A stretch of 64,000 bases of DNA. Source: Bacillota bacterium. Its GTDB lineage: Bacteria > Bacillota > Clostridia > Acetivibrionales > DSM-1351. Numbering within the stretch: the stretch's first letter is position 1; each line of letters opens with the position of its first letter. A program made the translations under genes and the position numbers. The DNA is taken from assembly GCA_023400235.1 (NCBI GenBank), contig JAEXFI010000045.1:434001-498000 (forward strand). The letters run 5' to 3'. Under the pieces are notes generated by a model, which was not told where the DNA came from, did no database searches, and was given only the letters and a program-made list of their open reading frames with translations. This document shows positions 41,378 to 50,956 of the stretch, in pieces.

Positions 41378-44300
41378 CTACTTGAATATGTCCAGGTTCA
41401 AAACCTCCAACTCCCCTTCGGTCTTGCCCAGCTTCAAACACTTGATTACCGCCAGTGCCGTATCCAGTGAGGTCAGACAGGGGATTGACATCTCAACAGC
41501 CTTTCGTCTGATTTTGAAACCGTCCCTGTCAGGCTTTCTTCCCTTGGTGGGGGTATTTATAATCATCCCCAGCTTCCCTGACTGTATAAGATCAAGGATG
41601 TTTGGCGAACCCTCGTCCAGCTTCTTTACGGCGTTTGTTGCTATACCGTTATGGTTCAGCATATGAGCGGTTTTCCCTGTGGCATAGAGGGTAAAGCCCA
41701 GCTTTTCAAACTCCTCGGCTATATGCACCAGTTCAGGCTTGTCCGTATCTCTCACGGTCATAAGAATTCCATCCCCCTTCTGAGGAAGTCTGATACCAGA
41801 GGCAATAATGCCCTTGTACAAGGCCTCCGGGAAATTGTCCGCTATACCCAGCACTTCTCCGGTGGATTTCATTTCGGGCCCAAGGCTTATATCCACGTCA
41901 TGGAGCTTCTCAAAGGAGAATACCGGCACCTTTACGGATACATATTCAGGCTCCTTGTATAAGCCTGTACCAAACTTGAAGTCGCTGAGCTTCATACCCA
42001 TCATGCACTTGGTAGCCAGATTGACCATGGGTATGCCCGTGACCTTGCTGATATAAGGAACCGTACGGCTGGATCTGGGGTTTACTTCTATGACGTATAC
42101 TTCATTGTTATAAACCACGTACTGTATATTTACAAGACCCACAATCTTCAGGGCCTTTGCCAGTCTTTCGGTGTAATCCACAATTACCTTTTTTATCTTG
42201 TCGCCCACAGTCTGGGTAGGATATACCGAGATGCTGTCCCCCGAGTGAACTCCGGCTCTTTCAAGATGCTCCATTATACCAGGGATCAAAATGCTTTCCC
42301 CGTCGCATATGGCGTCAACCTCTATTTCCTTGCCCATCATATATTTATCTACAAGAATAGGGTGCTCCTGTACGGTTCTGTTTATGATTTCCATAAACTC
42401 CGCCACATCCTTGTCATTATAGGCTATCTCCATGCCCTGTCCCCCAAGTACATAGGAGGGTCTTACCAGTACCGGATAGCCAAGCTCATTTGCCGCCTCA
42501 AGGGCTTCTTCGAGAGTAAATATAGTCTTTCCCCGGGGCCTTGGAATACCTGTCTTTTCAAGTATTTCATCAAACTTTTCACGATCTTCGGCAGCATCCA
42601 CGCTTTCAGGCTCTGTTCCGAATATTTTTACACCCAGCTCATCCAGAGCCTTTGTCAGCTTGATGGCAGTCTGTCCGCCAAACTGTACAATAGCTCCCTT
42701 GGGATTTTCAGCCTCCACAATGTTTTCTACATCCTCAGGAGTAAGGGGCTCGAAATAGAGCTTATCGGCTGTGTCAAAGTCAGTGCTGACAGTTTCAGGG
42801 TTGTTGTTTGCAATAATTGTTTCATAGCCCATTTCCTTAAGCGCCCATACCGAGTGTACCGAACAATAGTCAAATTCTATACCCTGACCGATTCTTATAG
42901 GCCCGGAGCCCAGAACCAGAACCTTTTCCCTTTCAGACTGCTTGACCTCTGAAAAATCATCATAGGTGGAGTAGTAATAAGGGGTTGCAGCTTCAAATTC
43001 TGCAGCGCAGGTGTCAACCATCTTATAGGCGGCCTTTATTCCCTGCTGCTTTCTGAGGGCGGTTATCTGTTCTCTGTCTGCTCCTGTGAGTTTTGCTATT
43101 ATTCTGTCTGTAAAACCCATCTTTTTAGCTTTTTTGAGGATTTCCCTGGTCAGCTGGTCAGGAGTCAAAGCCTTCAGCTTTTCCTCCATCAAGACCAATT
43201 CCTTTATCTTACATAGGAAGAAGTAATCTATCCTGGTTATTTCATGTATTTCCTCAAGTGTTACAGAGCGGCGTATAGCCTCTGCTATTACAAAGATTCT
43301 TTCGTCATTTATGTCTGAAAGCTTCTTTACAAGCTCGTTTCCTTCAAGTTTTTTGTATATGTCCTGTTCCAGTGTGAAGATTCCCAGCTCCAGAGAACGG
43401 ATGGCCTTCATAAGTGCCGCCTCAAAGGAGCTGCTGATGGACATTACCTCCCCTGTTGCCTTCATCTGGGTGCCCAAGGTCCTCTTTGCCTTGACAAATT
43501 TGTCAAAGGGCCACTTTGGTATCTTCACTACTACATAGTCCAATGTAGGTTCAAAGCAGGCATAGGTTTTGCCGGTTACTGCATTTTTTATCTCGTCCAA
43601 GCCATAGCCTATGGCAATTTTTGAAGCCACCTTTGCAATAGGATAGCCGGTAGCCTTTGAAGCCAGGGCTGAGGAACGGCTTACTCTGGGATTCACCTCG
43701 ATAACAGCATACTCAAAGCTTGTGGGATGCAAAGCATACTGTACATTACAGCCCCCCTGTATTCCCAGGGCGGATATTATCTTCAGTGCCGAGGTACGGA
43801 GCATCTGATATTCCTTGTCTGCAAGAGTCTGTGAAGGAGCCACCACTATGCTGTCACCCGTATGTACTCCCACCGGGTCAATATTTTCCATGTTACATAC
43901 GGTAATAACATTGCCTTTGCTGTCACGCATCACCTCATACTCGATTTCCTTCCAGCCAGAGATACATTTTTCAATGAGCACCTGATGAACACGGCTGAGT
44001 CTCAGGCCATGCCCTCCAATCTCCCTCAGCTCCTCTTCATTGTATACTATTCCTCCCCCGGTTCCTCCCAGAGTGTAGGCAGGCCTTACTATAACCGGGT
44101 AATCTATTTCCTTTGCAAAATCCAAGGCATCCTCAATTGTAGTGACAACCTTGCTGGCAATACAGGGCTCTCCTATGCGCTCCATGGTATCCTTGAAGTC
44201 CTGCCTGTCCTCCGCCATTTTTATGGCTTCGGTGGCTGTTCCCAGAAGCTTTACTCCCTGCTCCTCCAAAAAGCCCGATTCCGCCAGTTCCATTGCAAGA

Positions 44301-44590
44301 TTAAGGCCGGTCTGACCTCCCAGTGTGGGAAGGATGCTGTCAGGCTTCTCAGCTCTTATTATATTTTTAACTACTTCAGCCTTGAGAGGTTCAATGTATA
44401 CCTTGTCGGCTATATTTGTATCCGTCATGATTGTTGCAGGATTGCTGTTCACAAGTACGACTTCTATACCTTCTTCCTTGAGGGCCTGACAGGCCTGCGT
44501 ACCCGCATAGTCAAATTCCGCGGCCTGTCCTATTATGATAGGTCCTGATCCGATAACCAATACCTTGTGAATATCGTTGCGTCTTGGCAT
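41378..44590 (-). CDS. carB: carbamoyl-phosphate synthase large subunit
   Basis: A 1070-residue enzyme, full length, with two homologous synthetase halves and a C-terminal MGS-like regulatory domain (about 935-1070). KVLVIGSGPIIIGQAAEFDYAGTQA opens the first half and EKVLVLGSGPIRIGQGIEFDYCSVH the second; both ATP-grasp domains look intact (GGTGGGIVYN; GGQGMEI). It makes carbamoyl phosphate from bicarbonate, ATP and CarA-supplied ammonia for pyrimidine and arginine synthesis. The start is chosen after GGGAGAATAGA, 11 codons inside the longest frame. Confidence 0.97.
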   Translation of the reverse strand: MPRRNDIHKVLVIGSGPIIIGQAAEFDYAGTQACQALKEEGIEVVLVNSNPATIMTDTNIADKVYIEPLKAEVVKNIIRAEKPDSILPTLGGQTGLNLAMELAESGFLEEQGVKLLGTATEAIKMAEDRQDFKDTMERIGEPCIASKVVTTIEDALDFAKEIDYPVIVRPAYTLGGTGGGIVYNEEELREIGGHGLRLSRVHQVLIEKCISGWKEIEYEVMRDSKGNVITVCNMENIDPVGVHTGDSIVVAPSQTLADKEYQMLRTSALKIISALGIQGGCNVQYALHPTSFEYAVIEVNPRVSRSSALASKATGYPIAKVASKIAIGYGLDEIKNAVTGKTYACFEPTLDYVVVKIPKWPFDKFVKAKRTLGTQMKATGEVMSISSSFEAALMKAIRSLELGIFTLEQDIYKKLEGNELVKKLSDINDERIFVIAEAIRRSVTLEEIHEITRIDYFFLCKIKELVLMEEKLKALTPDQLTREILKKAKKMGFTDRIIAKLTGADREQITALRKQQGIKAAYKMVDTCAAEFEAATPYYYSTYDDFSEVKQSEREKVLVLGSGPIRIGQGIEFDYCSVHSVWALKEMGYETIIANNNPETVSTDFDTADKLYFEPLTPEDVENIVEAENPKGAIVQFGGQTAIKLTKALDELGVKIFGTEPESVDAAEDREKFDEILEKTGIPRPRGKTIFTLEEALEAANELGYPVLVRPSYVLGGQGMEIAYNDKDVAEFMEIINRTVQEHPILVDKYMMGKEIEVDAICDGESILIPGIMEHLERAGVHSGDSISVYPTQTVGDKIKKVIVDYTERLAKALKIVGLVNIQYVVYNNEVYVIEVNPRSSRTVPYISKVTGIPMVNLATKCMMGMKLSDFKFGTGLYKEPEYVSVKVPVFSFEKLHDVDISLGPEMKSTGEVLGIADNFPEALYKGIIASGIRLPQKGDGILMTVRDTDKPELVHIAEEFEKLGFTLYATGKTAHMLNHNGIATNAVKKLDEGSPNILDLIQSGKLGMIINTPTKGRKPDRDGFKIRRKAVEMSIPCLTSLDTALAVIKCLKLGKTEGELEVLNLDIFK

Positions 44591-44592
44591 TC

Positions 44593-44632
44593 TATTCTCC
44601 CATCTGCCGCTATACGGCTTCATATAAGTAAT
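44593..44632 (-). promoter_or_regulatory. hairpin-only leader element before carB (compensated stem)
   Basis: CATTACTTATATGAAGCC, then GCCG-TATA-GCGGC and AGATGGGAG. The flanks match the leader element, but the stem sequence is different and still pairs. Confidence 0.5.
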
Positions 44633-44646
44633 GAAAAAATTTGAAA

Positions 44647-45723
44647 CTATTGTGCCAGCATTTTTATGAATTCATCAAAGAGGTATGCAGTATCTCCCGG
44701 CCCTGGGGACGCCTCAGGATGGAACTGCACCGTAAACAGAGGGGCATTTTTGTATCTCAAGCCTTCGATTGTTCCGTCATTCATATTAATGTGGCTTATT
44801 TCCATTATTTCAGGGTCAAGCGATTCCTTTACTATGGTGTAGCCGTGATTCTGAGAGGTGATGTAAGTCATATCCTTAGCCAGGTCCTTGACGGGATGAT
44901 TGCAGCCCCTGTGTCCGTATTTTAGCTTTTCGGTATTGGCACCGTTGGCAAGGGCTGTAAGCTGATGACCCAGGCATATTCCAAATATGGGCTTTTTACC
45001 TATGAGCTTCTTTATATTTTCTATTTGGAAGCCGCAGTCCTTGGGATCTCCTGGGCCGTTTGACAGCATTATCCCGTCAGGCTCCACAGCCAGCACCTCT
45101 TCTGCAGTGGCTGTACATGGAAAAACATACACATTGCAGTTTCTTTTTTGCAGCGACCTGACAATGTTTTTCTTCAGTCCGTAGTCCAGCAGGGCAATGG
45201 TGTAGCCCTCTCCATTGCTGCCGTAGTGCTTGACCTCAGGAGTTGTCACCTGAAGCACCGGATTGCTTATGGTGTATTTTTTTACCTCTTGTATTTTCTC
45301 CTCTATTTCCTCCAGGGTATCTCCGGTGACAATGGTTCCCTTCATTGTACCCCTGTCTCTTAATATAATGGTCAGAGCCCTTGTATCTATGCCTTCAAGA
45401 CCAATTATCTCATTTCTTTTCAGATATTCATTAAGTGATTCTATGGATCTCCAATTACTTGGAGTCTTGCAAAGCTCCCTTACTATAAACCCCTTTACCT
45501 GCGGCCTCAGAGATTCAATATCATCAATATTAACCCCATAGTTGCCAATCAGCGGATAAGTCATACATACAATCTGTCCGCAATAGGAAGGGTCGGTCAG
45601 CACCTCCTGGTAGCCTGTCATTCCGGTGTTGAAAACTACTTCTCCAACAACCCCGCCTTCCATTCCAAAGCTGTTTCCCTCAAAAACCGTTCCATCCTCC
45701 AGTAGCAGAAATGCCTTCATCAT
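44647..45723 (-). CDS. carA: carbamoyl-phosphate synthase small subunit (glutaminase)
   Basis: A 358-residue glutamine amidotransferase subunit. The N-terminal CPSase_sm domain with VVGEVVFNTGMTGYQEVLTD leads to a class I GATase domain, with nucleophile Cys in PIFGICLGHQ near residue 247 and the His-Glu pair in FTVQFHPEASPGP near the end. It starts after TAGGAGGATAA; a second Met follows at once. It lies 56 bases upstream of carB. Confidence 0.97.
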   Translation of the reverse strand: MMKAFLLLEDGTVFEGNSFGMEGGVVGEVVFNTGMTGYQEVLTDPSYCGQIVCMTYPLIGNYGVNIDDIESLRPQVKGFIVRELCKTPSNWRSIESLNEYLKRNEIIGLEGIDTRALTIILRDRGTMKGTIVTGDTLEEIEEKIQEVKKYTISNPVLQVTTPEVKHYGSNGEGYTIALLDYGLKKNIVRSLQKRNCNVYVFPCTATAEEVLAVEPDGIMLSNGPGDPKDCGFQIENIKKLIGKKPIFGICLGHQLTALANGANTEKLKYGHRGCNHPVKDLAKDMTYITSQNHGYTIVKESLDPEIMEISHINMNDGTIEGLRYKNAPLFTVQFHPEASPGPGDTAYLFDEFIKMLAQ

Positions 45724-45776
45724 TTATCCTCCTAAGTCATTTATGGCTATGCCGCTAAGCGGCAAATCATTAAATA

Positions 45777-46718
45777 TTATCTTTGCTCCAGCGCATTGTT
45801 AAGGTCTTCCTTCATCCTTATAACCTCGGCTCTTGCCGCATCAGCAAACCCTTCGGGGCTGTACTGCTCCTTCCAGCTTTCAGACATATATGCACACATA
45901 ACACTTCTGGAGGCATTTACAATCGCCCCCAGGCCGTCAGAGTTGAAGCTGTTCACGCAGTCCCGGGCAGTCCCGCCCTGGGCGCCGTAACCTGGCACTA
46001 AAATATATGCATGCTTCATTATTGAGCGCAGCAGCTTGGCCTGGTTTGGGTAGGTTGCGCCCACCACCGCGCCCACGCTGCTGTACCCGTATTGACCTTT
46101 TACATTCTTGCCCCATTCATTCACATAGGACGCCATTATTTCATAGATGCTCCTGCAATCCTGCGTTACCAGGTCCTGCAGCTGGCCGGAGGACTTATTG
46201 GAGGTTTTTACAAGTACAAATATGCCCTTTTGATGATTTGCACAATCGTCTATGAAGGGCTTTATACCATCTCCTCCCAGATATGGGCTGACAGTAAGAG
46301 CATCCACATCAAATGCCTTCTCAGTTATTCCATTTTCAAGAGCAGTCTCTCCAAGAAATGCCTTTGAATAAGCTTCTGCAGTGGTTCCTATGTCATTGCG
46401 CTTCCCGTCGGCTATTACCAGCAGGCCCTTGCTTTTGGCATATTTACAGGTTTCATCAAAAGCTATCATGCCCTCCGTGCCATACATCTCATAATATGCA
46501 AGCTGGGGCTTTACAGCAGGTATCTGGTCGTAAACCGCATCCAAAAGCTGCTTGTTGAACTGTAGTATGGCCTGAGCAGCACCTTTCAAGTTTATGCCAT
46601 ATTCCTTGAAGGCCTTTTCCCTTATAAAAGCGGGCAAATATTCAAGCTTGGGATCCAGACCAACAACTGTAGGATTGTTTTTTTCCTTAATACTCTCAAT
46701 AAGTCTGTCGATAAACAT
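45777..46718 (-). CDS. pyrF: orotidine 5'-phosphate decarboxylase (long form)
   Basis: A 313-residue decarboxylase giving UMP, of the long type-2 branch (usual short form is ~230-240). Family residues are VVGLDPKLEYLP near the start, VIADGKRNDIG near residue 100 (catalytic Lys-Asp) and a C-terminal VPGYGAQGGT phosphate loop. The start follows GGAGGCTAGT. Confidence 0.95.
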   Translation of the reverse strand: MFIDRLIESIKEKNNPTVVGLDPKLEYLPAFIREKAFKEYGINLKGAAQAILQFNKQLLDAVYDQIPAVKPQLAYYEMYGTEGMIAFDETCKYAKSKGLLVIADGKRNDIGTTAEAYSKAFLGETALENGITEKAFDVDALTVSPYLGGDGIKPFIDDCANHQKGIFVLVKTSNKSSGQLQDLVTQDCRSIYEIMASYVNEWGKNVKGQYGYSSVGAVVGATYPNQAKLLRSIMKHAYILVPGYGAQGGTARDCVNSFNSDGLGAIVNASRSVMCAYMSESWKEQYSPEGFADAARAEVIRMKEDLNNALEQR

Positions 46719-46722
46719 ACTA

Positions 46723-46758
46723 GCCTCCATTCACGTGCTGGGCACGTATACAAAATAG
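46723..46758 (-). promoter_or_regulatory. hairpin-only leader element before pyrF
   Basis: CTACTATTTTGTATACGTGC, then CACGTGC-CCA-GCACGTG and AATGGAGG. It has the leader flanks and a different but still pairing stem. Confidence 0.5.
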
Positions 46759-46794
46759 TAGTTGATAGATTTGACGTTATGCAGGATTACCCTT

Positions 46795-48081
46795 TTATAT
46801 TATCTGTCCCGCTCTTACCACCGGATTGCCGCCTACTATGGTATATTGCGGCTGTCCATAGAGCTCATACCCGTTGAAGGGTGAATTTTTGCTCTTTGAC
46901 TCAAGCCTGGTTGTATCTACAGTAAATTTTTCATCTATATGGAAAATCATAAGGTCCGCACTGAAGCCTACTTCTATTGTTCCCTTATTCAACCCCAGCA
47001 TTTTCGCGGGATTTACGCACATTTTGCTTACCAGCTGCTTCAGGCTTAGGTGCCCGGGCTTTACAAGACAGGTTATTGCCAGCGGGAATGCCGTTTCAAA
47101 ACCTACCATTCCGTTTGCCGCCTGCTTGAACTCAACATTTTTTTCGTCCAGATGGTGGGGAGCATGGTCGGTGGAGATAATATCAATGGTCCCGTCCTTT
47201 AAGCCTTCTATAATGGCATCAACGTCCTTTTGAGTCCTTAAGGGCGGATTCACCTTTGCATTTGTATTGAAGCCTTCACAGGCCATGTCGGTAAGTGAGA
47301 AATAATGAGGACAGGTTTCGGCAGTCACGCTTACACCTCGCCTTTTTGCATTCCTTATAAGGTCCACCCCCAGTTCTGTGCTCACATGGGCTATGTGAAC
47401 AGTGGCCCTGGTGTATTCGGCAAGAATTAAATCCCTGGCTATCATAACTTCCTCCGCCGGGGCAGGATTTCCCTTCAGACCCAGTATTGAGGAATAGTAG
47501 CCCTCGTTCATGAGTCCCTCGTCCACAAGCTCCAAATCCTCGCAGTGGGATATTATTGTAATGTCAAACATGGAGGCATACTGCATGGCCTTTTTCATTA
47601 ATGAAGAGTTGTTTACAGGCCTTCCGTCATCTGAAAGGGCAACTGCTCCCGCAAATTTCAATTCGCCTATTTCACTTAGCTCCTCCCCCTTAAGACCTTT
47701 TGAAAGAGCTCCGATGGGGTATACGTTAACCATTCCGTCAGCCTTTGCCTTGTTTATAACATATTTTATCATTGCTTCATTATCTAGTACCGGACTGGTA
47801 TTGGGCATGCAGGCTACCGAGGTGAAGCCGCCCTTGGCAGCGCTTCTGGTACCGGATTCAATATCCTCCTTGTACTCCTGACCGGGATCTCTCAAGTGGC
47901 AGTGTGCATCAACCAGCCCCGGTACAACATACATCCCTTCAGCCTCAATAATTTCACAGCCTGTGGAATCTAGACCGTCTCCTATCTCAACAATCTGTCC
48001 GTCCTCCACCAATATATCGGTTACCTTGTCCAGGCCGCTTTTAGCATCTATCACCTGACCGTTCCTAATCAATAATTTCAT
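46795..48081 (-). CDS. pyrC: dihydroorotase (class I, Zn amidohydrolase)
   Basis: A 428-residue cytosolic enzyme that closes carbamoyl-aspartate to dihydroorotate. Metal ligands are in VDAHCHLRDPGQEYKED near residue 58, HCEDLEL near 178, HVSTE near 230 and the catalytic Asp in STDHAPH near 303. I start at the second ATG, nine bases after GGAGG, since the earlier one is too close. Confidence 0.95.
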   Translation of the reverse strand: MKLLIRNGQVIDAKSGLDKVTDILVEDGQIVEIGDGLDSTGCEIIEAEGMYVVPGLVDAHCHLRDPGQEYKEDIESGTRSAAKGGFTSVACMPNTSPVLDNEAMIKYVINKAKADGMVNVYPIGALSKGLKGEELSEIGELKFAGAVALSDDGRPVNNSSLMKKAMQYASMFDITIISHCEDLELVDEGLMNEGYYSSILGLKGNPAPAEEVMIARDLILAEYTRATVHIAHVSTELGVDLIRNAKRRGVSVTAETCPHYFSLTDMACEGFNTNAKVNPPLRTQKDVDAIIEGLKDGTIDIISTDHAPHHLDEKNVEFKQAANGMVGFETAFPLAITCLVKPGHLSLKQLVSKMCVNPAKMLGLNKGTIEVGFSADLMIFHIDEKFTVDTTRLESKSKNSPFNGYELYGQPQYTIVGGNPVVRAGQII

Positions 48082-48151
48082 TTGCATCTTCCTCCAAATA
48101 TATACTTTCAAAATCTGCAAACCAGATTTTGGCTATGCTATGAGCGATAAA

Positions 48152-49096
48152 CTATAAATTGCTCTCACTTTCCATCGCATTCCTCCTGGTCAATAAATAA
48201 AGTAAAGCCATCCTTATTGCCACACCGTTGGTAACCTGCTCGTTTATGGCGGACTGTTCCCCGTCCATAGCTGATGAAGACAGCTCTACTCCTCTGTTAA
48301 CAGGTCCGGGGTGCATTACCAGAGCATCTTCCTTCGCCAGCTTTAACCTTTTCTCATCAAGGCCGAAAAATCTTGAATACTCTCTTATGGATGGGAACAG
48401 GCCCTTCTTTTGCCGTTCAAGCTGGATTCTCAGTCCCATGACAACGTCGGCATCCAGTATTGCCTCCTGCACCGTGCTGAATACGTTGACTCCCAGCTTT
48501 TCCATGCCGGGAGGAATCAGTGTGGCAGGGCCTGATACGCTGACCTCCGCACCCATCTTTGTAAGTCCCCATATATTGCTCCTGGCCACACGGCTGTGGA
48601 GTATATCTCCTATTATGGCCACCTTCAAGCCCTTCAGGCTGCCTTTTTTCTCAACCATCGTAAACATGTCCAGCAATGCCTGGGTTGGGTGCTCATTCAT
48701 ACCATCTCCTGCATTTATAATTGAGGATTTCACATTTTTTGCCAACAGGTGGGGTGCTCCCGACATGGGGTGTCTCATTATTATTACATCCGAGCCCATG
48801 CTGTCTATGGTCTTTCCGGTATCAATCAGTGTCTCACCCTTTTGCACGCTGCTGCTGGAGGCTGATATATTTGCGGCATTGCCCCCCATGTATTTTGCCG
48901 CCAGTTCAAAGGAAAGCCTTGTTCGTGTACTGTTCTCATAGAACAGTGTAATAATTGATTTCCCCTGAAGGTGGGCGGTTTTCTTATTGTTTGAACTAAG
49001 AATATATTTCATGGTTTTTGCAGTGTTGAGGATGTATTCTATCTCTTCTGCGGTAATATCTCTCAAGCCCAGCAAATCTTTAGATTTTAGATTCAT
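48152..49096 (-). CDS. pyrB: aspartate carbamoyltransferase catalytic subunit
   Basis: A 314-residue enzyme joining carbamoyl phosphate and aspartate. The STRTRLSFELA motif near residue 53 and HPTQALLDMFT near 136 are intact. No pyrI regulatory subunit follows, as in Bacillus. Its start is 23 bases from the pyrR stop. Confidence 0.97.
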   Translation of the reverse strand: MNLKSKDLLGLRDITAEEIEYILNTAKTMKYILSSNNKKTAHLQGKSIITLFYENSTRTRLSFELAAKYMGGNAANISASSSSVQKGETLIDTGKTIDSMGSDVIIMRHPMSGAPHLLAKNVKSSIINAGDGMNEHPTQALLDMFTMVEKKGSLKGLKVAIIGDILHSRVARSNIWGLTKMGAEVSVSGPATLIPPGMEKLGVNVFSTVQEAILDADVVMGLRIQLERQKKGLFPSIREYSRFFGLDEKRLKLAKEDALVMHPGPVNRGVELSSSAMDGEQSAINEQVTNGVAIRMALLYLLTRRNAMESESNL

Positions 49097-49119
49097 ACCT
49101 TATTCTCCATTTCCTCTTT

Positions 49120-49656
49120 TTAGTCCTTGTTGGATATGGTAACGCTGTTTTCCCCGTCTATTTCCAGCAAATTGACATGTACTATCTCACTTCTTGAGGT
49201 AGGGACGTTTTTGCCCACATAGTCGGCTCTTATAGGCAGCTCCCGGTGGCCTCTGTCTATGAGTACAGCAAGCTGTATCATCTGCGGCCTGTTAATATCC
49301 ATGATGGCATCAATTGCCGCTCTGACCGTCCTGCCTGTATAAATCACATCGTCCACCAGCACCACCTTTTTATTTGCTATGTCAAAGTTAATTTCAGTGC
49401 CGTTTATAACAGGATGCTCGTTCAGCAGACTCAGGTCGTCACGGTAAAGGGTTATATCCAGTATGCCTACAGGAATTTCTCTGTTCTCAACGCTTTTGAT
49501 TTTTTCAGCAATCCTTTTGGCAAGCGGCACGCCTCTTCTTTGAATTCCAATCAGTACAAGCTTTTCCACGCCCTTGTTCTTTTCAATGATCTCGTGAGAA
49601 ATTCTTGTAATGGCTCTGCTTATTGCGCTTTCGTCCATTATTTCTGTTTTTTGCAT
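49120..49656 (-). CDS. pyrR: bifunctional pyr operon attenuator and uracil phosphoribosyltransferase
   Basis: A 178-residue protein that binds the pyr mRNA leader when UMP is high and promotes termination, with weak uracil phosphoribosyltransferase activity. The PRPP-binding motif is in VVLVDDVIYTGRTVRAA near residue 98, and RRGVPLAKRI near 40 is typical. It is the first gene of the pyr operon, and its leader contains the binding site it would use. The start follows AAAGGATGATCGGG. Confidence 0.96.
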   Translation of the reverse strand: MQKTEIMDESAISRAITRISHEIIEKNKGVEKLVLIGIQRRGVPLAKRIAEKIKSVENREIPVGILDITLYRDDLSLLNEHPVINGTEINFDIANKKVVLVDDVIYTGRTVRAAIDAIMDINRPQMIQLAVLIDRGHRELPIRADYVGKNVPTSRSEIVHVNLLEIDGENSVTISNKD

Positions 49657-49769
49657 CCCGATCATCCTTTCAGATTTTTATTTTTATATTAGTATCAGTA
49701 TTAACTGTTTATCATAAAATCAATTATACAGGCACTATTCCCGTCTCATGAGATATCGCCCATGTAATC

Positions 49770-49802
49770 AAAAAAGCTTCCTGCCCTAAGGCAAGAAGCT
49801 TA
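49770..49802 (-). terminator. pyr operon attenuator terminator
   Basis: On the minus strand AAGCTTCTTGCC and GGCAGGAAGCTT form a stem with a TTAG loop and TTTTTTGAT tail. It lies between the PyrR-binding site and the pyrR start. Confidence 0.85.
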
Positions 49803-49902
49803 AACATATCAGAATACAATCCGTTTGATGCATGAGACATTTAAAGCACATGCACATCCAAAGACCATATAGTAACCATGTCAGTTCAATATCTCACCTT
49901 AT

Positions 49903-49916
49903 AGCCTCACTGGACT
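49903..49916 (-). promoter_or_regulatory. PyrR-binding loop
   Basis: AGTCCAGTGAGGCT on the minus strand matches the PyrR consensus ARUCCNGNGAGGYU at all 14 positions. It is in the leader, ~100 bases before the attenuator. Confidence 0.9.
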
Positions 49917-49946
49917 AATTTAAAGGCAAACCATTTATTTCTTAAA

Positions 49947-49975
49947 ATCATATCATATGAAGTTGAGCTTGTCTA
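49947..49975 (-). promoter_or_regulatory. pyr operon promoter
   Basis: TAGACA (49970-49975) and TATGAT (49947-49952) with 17 bases between, on the minus strand. A transcript from here would include the PyrR site and attenuator; these fill the gene-free interval 49657-50012. Confidence 0.6.
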
Positions 49976-50012
49976 TAACTTTTTGACACTGTCAAAAGTA
50001 AATGTGCTGAAT

Positions 50013-50930
50013 TTACAGTCTGTTTCCGGCCAACTCAGAAACAAGCTTCTGAAAATACTCCGGCACCGGAGTCTCAAACTCCATCAGCTCGCCGGTTGCA
50101 GGATGCTGGAAGGTAAGCCTTTTTGCATGGAGCACCTGTCCTCCCGTATCAAACCGCTGCTTTTTCCTGCCATATACCAGGTCACCGATTACCGGATGTT
50201 TTATATAGGACATGTGAACTCGTATCTGATGCGTTCTTCCCGTCTCCAGCCTGAGTTCAACATATGTGGCTTCCTGAAATCTTTCCACTACCCTGAAGTG
50301 GGTGACTGCATTCCTGCCGGTATTAGTGTTTACGCTCATCTTCTTCCTCTCCACCGGATGCCTTCCAATGGGTGCGTCTATCTTCCCGGAGTTCTCATAT
50401 ATGATACCTTCAACCAAGGCAATATACTCCCGCTTGATATCATGAGTCCTGAGCTTTTTTGAGAGAAATTCGTGGGCATGATTGTTTTTTGCAACCACCA
50501 AGAGTCCTGAGGTGTCCTTGTCGATTCTGTGGACTATCCCCGGCCTGATAACCCCGTTTATATCCGACAGGCTGTCTCCGCAGTGCTTCATGAGAGCATT
50601 GACAAGGGTACCGGTATAGTTTCCCGCAGCTGGATGCACTACCATCCCTTTGGGCTTGTTTATGACTATAAGGTGTTCATCCTCATATACTATATCCAGA
50701 GGTATTTCTTCGGCAGTCACCTGCAGTACTTGCGCCTCCGGAATACAGGCGGTTATTTTGTCCCCGGACTTCAATCTGTAATTGGACTTTACCTGTTCTC
50801 CGTTAACTCTAATATTTCCATCCTGGCAGAGCTTCTGTACAAAGGATCTGGAAAAGTCCTCCAGTCTGGCCGCCAGCCAGGCATCAATACGTGCAGGGCT
50901 CTCATTGCATTCTATAGTTAGTTCCTTCAA
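50013..50930 (-). CDS. RluD-family 23S rRNA pseudouridine synthase
   Basis: A 305-residue protein with an N-terminal S4-like RNA-binding domain (about 10-80) and a PseudoU_synth_2 domain. The catalytic Asp lies in HRIDKDTSGLLVVAKN near residue 135, and TGRTHQIRVHM is near 215. The precise rRNA target is unknown. Translation probably starts at a TTG five bases after GGAGG, nine codons inside the longest ATG frame, which has no good site. Confidence 0.92.
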   Translation of the reverse strand: MKELTIECNESPARIDAWLAARLEDFSRSFVQKLCQDGNIRVNGEQVKSNYRLKSGDKITACIPEAQVLQVTAEEIPLDIVYEDEHLIVINKPKGMVVHPAAGNYTGTLVNALMKHCGDSLSDINGVIRPGIVHRIDKDTSGLLVVAKNNHAHEFLSKKLRTHDIKREYIALVEGIIYENSGKIDAPIGRHPVERKKMSVNTNTGRNAVTHFRVVERFQEATYVELRLETGRTHQIRVHMSYIKHPVIGDLVYGRKKQRFDTGGQVLHAKRLTFQHPATGELMEFETPVPEYFQKLVSELAGNRL

Positions 50931-50956
50931 ATTTGCCTCCATAAAACATAAAGTCA

